A stretch of 8,762 bases of DNA from Gemmataceae bacterium (GTDB lineage Bacteria; Planctomycetota; Planctomycetia; Gemmatales; Gemmataceae). Positions within the stretch are counted from its first letter, which is position 1. Every line of letters starts with the position of its first letter. Below the pieces are notes generated by a model. The model ran no database searches. It was not told the origin of the DNA and saw only the letters and a list, made by a program, of their open reading frames with translations. Where the stretch lies: assembly GCA_947490035.1 (NCBI GenBank), contig CANLGS010000117.1, forward strand, positions 1-8,762, given 5' to 3'. This document shows, one piece after another, positions 6,622 to 8,762 of the stretch. The position numbers and the translations under genes were made by a program.

Positions 6622-6651
6622 ATTGTATTCGGTCCGCGGCGGAACGTGCAA
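6622..6651 (-). promoter_or_regulatory. Candidate sigma-70-type promoter of the DUF1501 block
   Basis: On the minus strand TACAAT (6627-6622) matches five of six -10 bases. It is preceded at 18 bp by TTGCAC (6651-6646), which keeps only the TTG of the -35 box. Transcription would begin near 6615, giving a leader of about 50 nt before the DUF1501 ATG. It is the only reasonable promoter in the gap between the TPR gene and DUF1501. Confidence 0.45.
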
Positions 6652-6690
6652 CACCCGAACCGAGTTCCTGAACTGATCGCTCGTCTGAAA

Positions 6691-6714
6691 CTGCGCCCGC
6701 GAAGCCGCGAGCAG
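6691..6714 (-). terminator. Weak candidate terminator after the TPR gene
   Basis: On the minus strand a stem forms from CTGC and CGCG arms around a GCTT loop, with a small internal loop (outer CTGC pairs with GCAG). The exit sequence is TTTCAGACG, only weakly T-rich. It sits about 40 bp past the TPR stop codon and upstream of the DUF1501 promoter, which is the right place, but the structure is imperfect. Confidence 0.3.
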
Positions 6715-6750
6715 CACGTTTGGCCGCTTGCGACTTCGCGAACAGGCGAC

Positions 6751-8022
6751 TCACTCGTCGTCGCGGTAGGGCTTCTTCGCCTTGTACAGTTCCAGCCGCG
6801 CCTCCATCTTCTTGCGCTCGGCCTCGACAATCGTCTTGTCCTCCAGCGCCTTCTCCTGCTCGGCGACCGCCTTCTCGAAGTCGCCCGCTTCGGCGTGCGC
6901 CGCGGCCAGCGTGTCGCGGTACACCCAACTCACCACCTTGCCGGCCAGCGCGATGCCCTTCTGCGAGAGTTCCACCGCCTTCTTGCCGTCGCGACACTTC
7001 TCGTCCGGGCAGGTCGCCAGGAACCACGCATACGAGTTGTATCGCGGGGTCGTCGGCTCAAGTTTCGCGGCCGTCTCGTAGCTCTTGCCCGCGTCGTCGT
7101 ACTTGCCGAGTTTCGAGAGCGCCCGCGCCTTGTACCCGAACGCGGCGGCGTACCTGGGGTCCAACTCGGTCGCCTTGTCGCAGTCGTCAACCGCCTTCTC
7201 GTACTCCTTCGCGTGCAGCCGCGCGTTGCCGCGGTTGCCGTAGGCCAGGGCGAATGTGGGGTCGATCTTGATGGCGTCGGTGTAGTCGGCGACGGCCTTG
7301 TCGAACTCCTTCTTGCTCATCCACGCGTTGCCGCGGTTGTTGAACGCCGCGCGGTCGTTCGGGTTGAGCTTGAGGTACTCGGTGTAGTCCTCCACCGCGG
7401 CGTCGAACTTGCCGCGTTCCTGGTAACTCGCGGCGCGCATGAACAGCGCCCAGTTGTCCCGCGGGTTGGCCTTCACCATCTTGTCGAAGTGCGCCAGCGC
7501 GTCCTCTTTGTTGACCAGGTCGTCCTTGCTCACCCACCCCTCGCGGGACCGGTCGCGGACGCGCACCCAGCCGTCGCCGTTGTCCTTGCGCACGGTCAGC
7601 GCCAGCCCGGACAGCTCGTAGTACGTCGCCTTGTCGTCGGCGTCGCGGTCGCCGAACTGGATCTGGTTGTTGCTCCGCTTGCCCATCACCCGCGTGCCTT
7701 CGGGCCACAGGTCTTTGGGGTCAACCTTCGGCGCCGGGTCGTTCTTCTTGGGCATCTCGCGGCCGACGAACAGTTCGGCCTCGTTCTTGTAGATGAACCC
7801 GGTCTCGCCGACCAGTTCGAGGAACATGCCGTCGTCCGACTTGACCCGGAACGTGCGCCCCGCGGCGAGCGTCGCGCCGTCGCGGAGCAACCCGCCGGCT
7901 TGCTTGGTGCCGAGTTTCACCTCGGCCCGCAGTTTGACGTGCTTGTCGGTCAACCCTTTGTCGTCGGCCGCGACCGACGCGACGAACACCACAACCACCG
8001 CGAACGCGAATAGACGGGACAT
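6751..8022 (-). CDS. Secreted SH3-like and tetratricopeptide repeat protein
   Basis: This 423-aa protein starts with a signal peptide (MSRLFAFAVVVVFVASVAA, cut near residue 19). Two SH3-like beta regions follow: about 33-87 (around LVGETGFIYKNEAELF) and about 108-170 (ALTVRKDNGDGWVRVRDR, then EGWVSKDDLV). A TPR solenoid runs from about 174 to 415. Repeats are easy to see, such as AAFNNRGNAWMSKKEFDKA and LAYGNRGNARLHAKEYEKA, each ending in a ...DP turn. The C-terminal block with YNSYAWFLATCPDEKCRDG and DTLAAAHAEAGDFEKAV is a form often found at the end of planctomycete TPR proteins. It is probably a periplasmic or surface scaffold; partners are unknown. The ATG at 8022 is set by GGAGGT five nt upstream (8033-8028). 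The gene has its own promoter and is not simply co-transcribed with the small genes before it. Confidence 0.9.
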   Translation of the reverse strand: MSRLFAFAVVVVFVASVAADDKGLTDKHVKLRAEVKLGTKQAGGLLRDGATLAAGRTFRVKSDDGMFLELVGETGFIYKNEAELFVGREMPKKNDPAPKVDPKDLWPEGTRVMGKRSNNQIQFGDRDADDKATYYELSGLALTVRKDNGDGWVRVRDRSREGWVSKDDLVNKEDALAHFDKMVKANPRDNWALFMRAASYQERGKFDAAVEDYTEYLKLNPNDRAAFNNRGNAWMSKKEFDKAVADYTDAIKIDPTFALAYGNRGNARLHAKEYEKAVDDCDKATELDPRYAAAFGYKARALSKLGKYDDAGKSYETAAKLEPTTPRYNSYAWFLATCPDEKCRDGKKAVELSQKGIALAGKVVSWVYRDTLAAAHAEAGDFEKAVAEQEKALEDKTIVEAERKKMEARLELYKAKKPYRDDE

Positions 8023-8047
8023 CGGGCACCTCCGGAAGTGTCGCCCA

Positions 8048-8076
8048 ACTGTACCGAAGTAGCGAGCGGAGGTCAA
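8048..8076 (-). promoter_or_regulatory. Promoter of the SH3-TPR gene
   Basis: On the minus strand TTGACC (8076-8071, five of six -35 bases) is separated by exactly 17 bp from TACAGT (8053-8048, four of six -10 bases). Transcription would start near 8041, giving a leader of about 19 nt that contains the Shine-Dalgarno. The -35 box overlaps the TGA stop of the small gene upstream. Confidence 0.6.
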
Positions 8077-8258
8077 AGGTTCGTTCGCGCGAAATGATCC
8101 GCGTTTGACGCTTGCAAAAGGGGCAGATGACCGGTCGAAGCCGTCGTGATACACTGGGCCACGAGTCGTCGGATGAACTCTTCCCGACTGACTTCCACCC
8201 TGGGCTTCTTGCTGTTCTTGGCGTCGAAGTATTGCTTCAAGGCTCGATGTTGGTTCAC
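8073..8258 (-). CDS. Small protein of unknown function, coupled to the upstream small gene
   Basis: This ORF encodes 61 aa from a GTG at 8258. The GTG overlaps the stop of the preceding gene as GTGA, a classic translational-coupling arrangement and the main reason to think it is real. The N-terminal two thirds are charged and likely helical (ALKQYFDAKNSKKPRVEV, then SREEFIRRLVAQC). The last 20 residues (after ITTAS) look less ordered and could be a frame extension. I recognise no domain; SREEFIRRL suggests a helix capped by Ser-Arg-Glu-Glu. There is no signal peptide. The stop lies within the -35 box of the TPR promoter. Base composition is less GC-rich than in the large genes. Confidence 0.5.
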   Translation of the reverse strand: MNQHRALKQYFDAKNSKKPRVEVSREEFIRRLVAQCITTASTGHLPLLQASNADHFARTNL

Positions 8259-8461
8259 CGTACACTCACCTGTTCAACGATATTGCCGTCACGGTCAACA
8301 ATATCGACTTTATCGGCTCCGTCAGAACCAATACGACCGTGGTATTTGTTCTTGACGATCTGTTGGGCGTCCGCCAGCGTATCGGCCTCGCCCACCAGAA
8401 AGGTTTCGTTGTCGAACGTGTCCCAATGGTACACGCCGAACGCTTGAGTGTGCGGGATCAT
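8255..8461 (-). CDS. Small conserved-looking protein of unknown function
   Basis: From ATG 8461 this encodes 68 aa. The sequence looks like a compact alpha/beta domain: FGVYHWDTFDNETFLVGE, a helix ADTLADAQQIVKNKY, then GADKVDIVDRDGNIVEQVSV. The ordered pattern of strand, helix and strand, and motifs such as DIVDRDGNIV, suggest a genuine small family, but I cannot name it. Two longer starts are in frame (ATG 8518 and TTG 8566). The 8461 start was preferred because the segment before it is unlike the core and contains a perfect inverted repeat (8479-8491), and because a weak GGA lies about 9 nt upstream. The stop overlaps the GTG of the next gene (GTGA). There is no signal peptide. GC at third positions is lower than in the neighbouring large genes, hinting at a different origin. 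Confidence 0.65.
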   Translation of the reverse strand: MIPHTQAFGVYHWDTFDNETFLVGEADTLADAQQIVKNKYHGRIGSDGADKVDIVDRDGNIVEQVSVR

Positions 8462-8478
8462 TTCTTGTTTCCGTGACG

Positions 8479-8491
8479 GTGCTGACAGCAC
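8479..8491. promoter_or_regulatory. Inverted repeat before the small-gene pair (possible operator or leader hairpin)
   Basis: GTGCTGACAGCAC is a perfect 6+1+6 inverted repeat ending 18 bp upstream of ATG 8461. An adjoining CCGTGACGG at 8471-8479 is also an inverted repeat with one central base. The position suits an operator or a 5' leader stem controlling the two coupled genes, if the 8461 start is right. If translation starts at 8518 the repeat is within coding sequence. Confidence 0.3.
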
Positions 8492-8550
8492 ACGAACAAG
8501 GGCGAGTATCTGGTGCATGTTAACTGTTTTTCTTCCCAATGGAGAATCCG

Positions 8551-8637
8551 ATGACACAAACAACAAAGGACTTTACACTTAGCGATCTCTGCGAGAATGC
8601 TTTCTTTGCAATAGCCATGATGAACGGCTTTGCCTAA
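8551..8637 (+). CDS. Very short ORF (28 aa) with a strong Shine-Dalgarno
   Basis: An ATG at 8551 is preceded by GGAG at 8541-8544 with a 6-nt spacer, an ideal ribosome site. It opens a frame of 28 codons ending in TAA at 8635-8637. The peptide is MTQTTKDFTLSDLCENAF followed by FAIAMMNGFA. It has a polar N-terminal half and a hydrophobic C-terminal half with one Cys. It is divergent from the small-gene pair, only 32 bp from the alternative start 8518. The surrounding DNA is A/T-richer than the rest of the window. It resembles no family I can name. It might be a small peptide, a leader peptide, or the remnant of a longer gene whose continuation is lost. Confidence 0.35.
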   Translation: MTQTTKDFTLSDLCENAFFAIAMMNGFA

Positions 8638-8641
8638 ACGT

Positions 8642-8700
8642 GACCGGTGCCGAGACCTTTCCCGGTCTGGCCGATGGGGATGTAGGTGCGCATCTGCACC
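8642..8700 (+). other. Two adjacent hairpins after the 28-aa ORF
   Basis: A stem of GCC plus AGACC (8649-8657) pairs with GGTCT plus GGC (8664-8671), with one bulged G; an alternative stem pairs GACCGG (8642-8647) with CCGGTC (8662-8667). A second stem pairs GGTGC (8685-8689) with GCACC (8696-8700). Neither has a T-tract, so a standard terminator is unlikely. They may mark a structured RNA or an element end. Nothing else convincing is seen to the window end. Confidence 0.3.
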
Positions 8701-8762
8701 CCTTACAACATCGCGAGCGATTGCTATAAGTTGTTTTCACCAGGGATGTTGACTCACCCTCT

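Noticed and set aside
5319..6671. 450-aa plus-strand ORF opposite DUF1501
   Set aside because: Long antisense frames are expected in GC-rich coding DNA; the product is Arg/Val/Ala/His-rich with no motifs, and DUF1501 on the other strand is clear.
6567..6830. 88-codon upstream extension of DUF1501
   Set aside because: Non-protein-like, overlaps the TPR 3' end, and the ATG at 6566 places the Tat leader at the N-terminus.
6646..8013. 455-aa plus-strand ORF opposite the TPR gene
   Set aside because: Low-complexity Val/Arg/Leu shadow of the TPR gene with no ribosome site or domain.
8084..8093. Perfect 10-bp palindrome TTCGCGCGAA
   Set aside because: It lies in the coding end of the 61-aa ORF, just upstream of the TPR promoter; such short GC palindromes are common by chance here, though an operator cannot be excluded.
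8634..8693. 19-codon minus-strand mini-ORF (MRTYIPIGQTGKGLGTGHV) with an AAGGGG before it
   Set aside because: Its Gly-Lys pattern faintly recalls a P-loop, but it is too short, lies over the hairpins, and nothing around supports it.
8640..8729. 29-codon plus-strand GTG frame directly after the 28-aa ORF
   Set aside because: No ribosome site and no protein-like pattern; it is probably chance.
1..8762. CRISPR arrays, tRNA or rRNA genes
   Set aside because: No regularly spaced repeats beyond the two IS-end copies, and no cloverleaf or rRNA-like sequence was seen on either strand.

Overview
The window looks like chromosomal DNA of a planctomycete, most likely from the Gemmataceae. The evidence is high GC over most of the window plus a set of families typical of that phylum: a DUF1559 prepilin-like protein with a C-terminal H-X9-DG motif, a small transthyretin-like lipoprotein just behind it, a Tat-exported DUF1501 protein, several secreted DUF1349/concanavalin-like proteins, and an SH3-TPR protein. 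The assignment rests on family recognition only; no search was run.

Layout. Positions 1-146 look like the right end of an insertion sequence: a 26-residue transposase tail, two 17-bp direct repeats and a likely TGACA terminus. On the plus strand follow the DUF1559 gene (255-1319), a perfect-palindrome terminator (1334-1366) and a transthyretin-like lipoprotein gene (1401-1844). A 362-bp gap with a long hairpin (1881-1934) separates these from the convergent minus-strand block.

Read 5' to 3' on the minus strand, a block from 6566 down to 2207 holds six closely spaced genes: DUF1501 (6566-5241), a DUF1349-like gene with an apparent single-base frameshift in its signal peptide (about 5230-4531), a 106-aa protein (4475-4155) coupled by a TGATG overlap to a retropepsin-like aspartic protease (4155-3685), and two tandem DUF1349-like paralogues (3666-2962 and 2920-2207). 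A plausible promoter lies at 6622-6651. Gaps are 10, 55, -1, 18 and 41 bp, so one transcript is possible. Four products appear exported, while the protease and its partner have no signal peptide and should be cytoplasmic.

Upstream on the minus strand is a secreted SH3-TPR protein (8022-6751) with its own good promoter (8048-8076). Before it are two overlapping small genes of unknown function (8461-8255 and 8258-8073, joined by GTGA). The last ~250 bp are visibly richer in A+T and contain a divergent 28-codon ORF with an excellent Shine-Dalgarno, then two hairpins.

The best candidates for something undescribed are the translationally coupled small protein and retropepsin pair, the GTGA-coupled small-protein pair with a palindrome before its start, and the tiny ORF at 8551-8637. 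Functions of all three are unproven.
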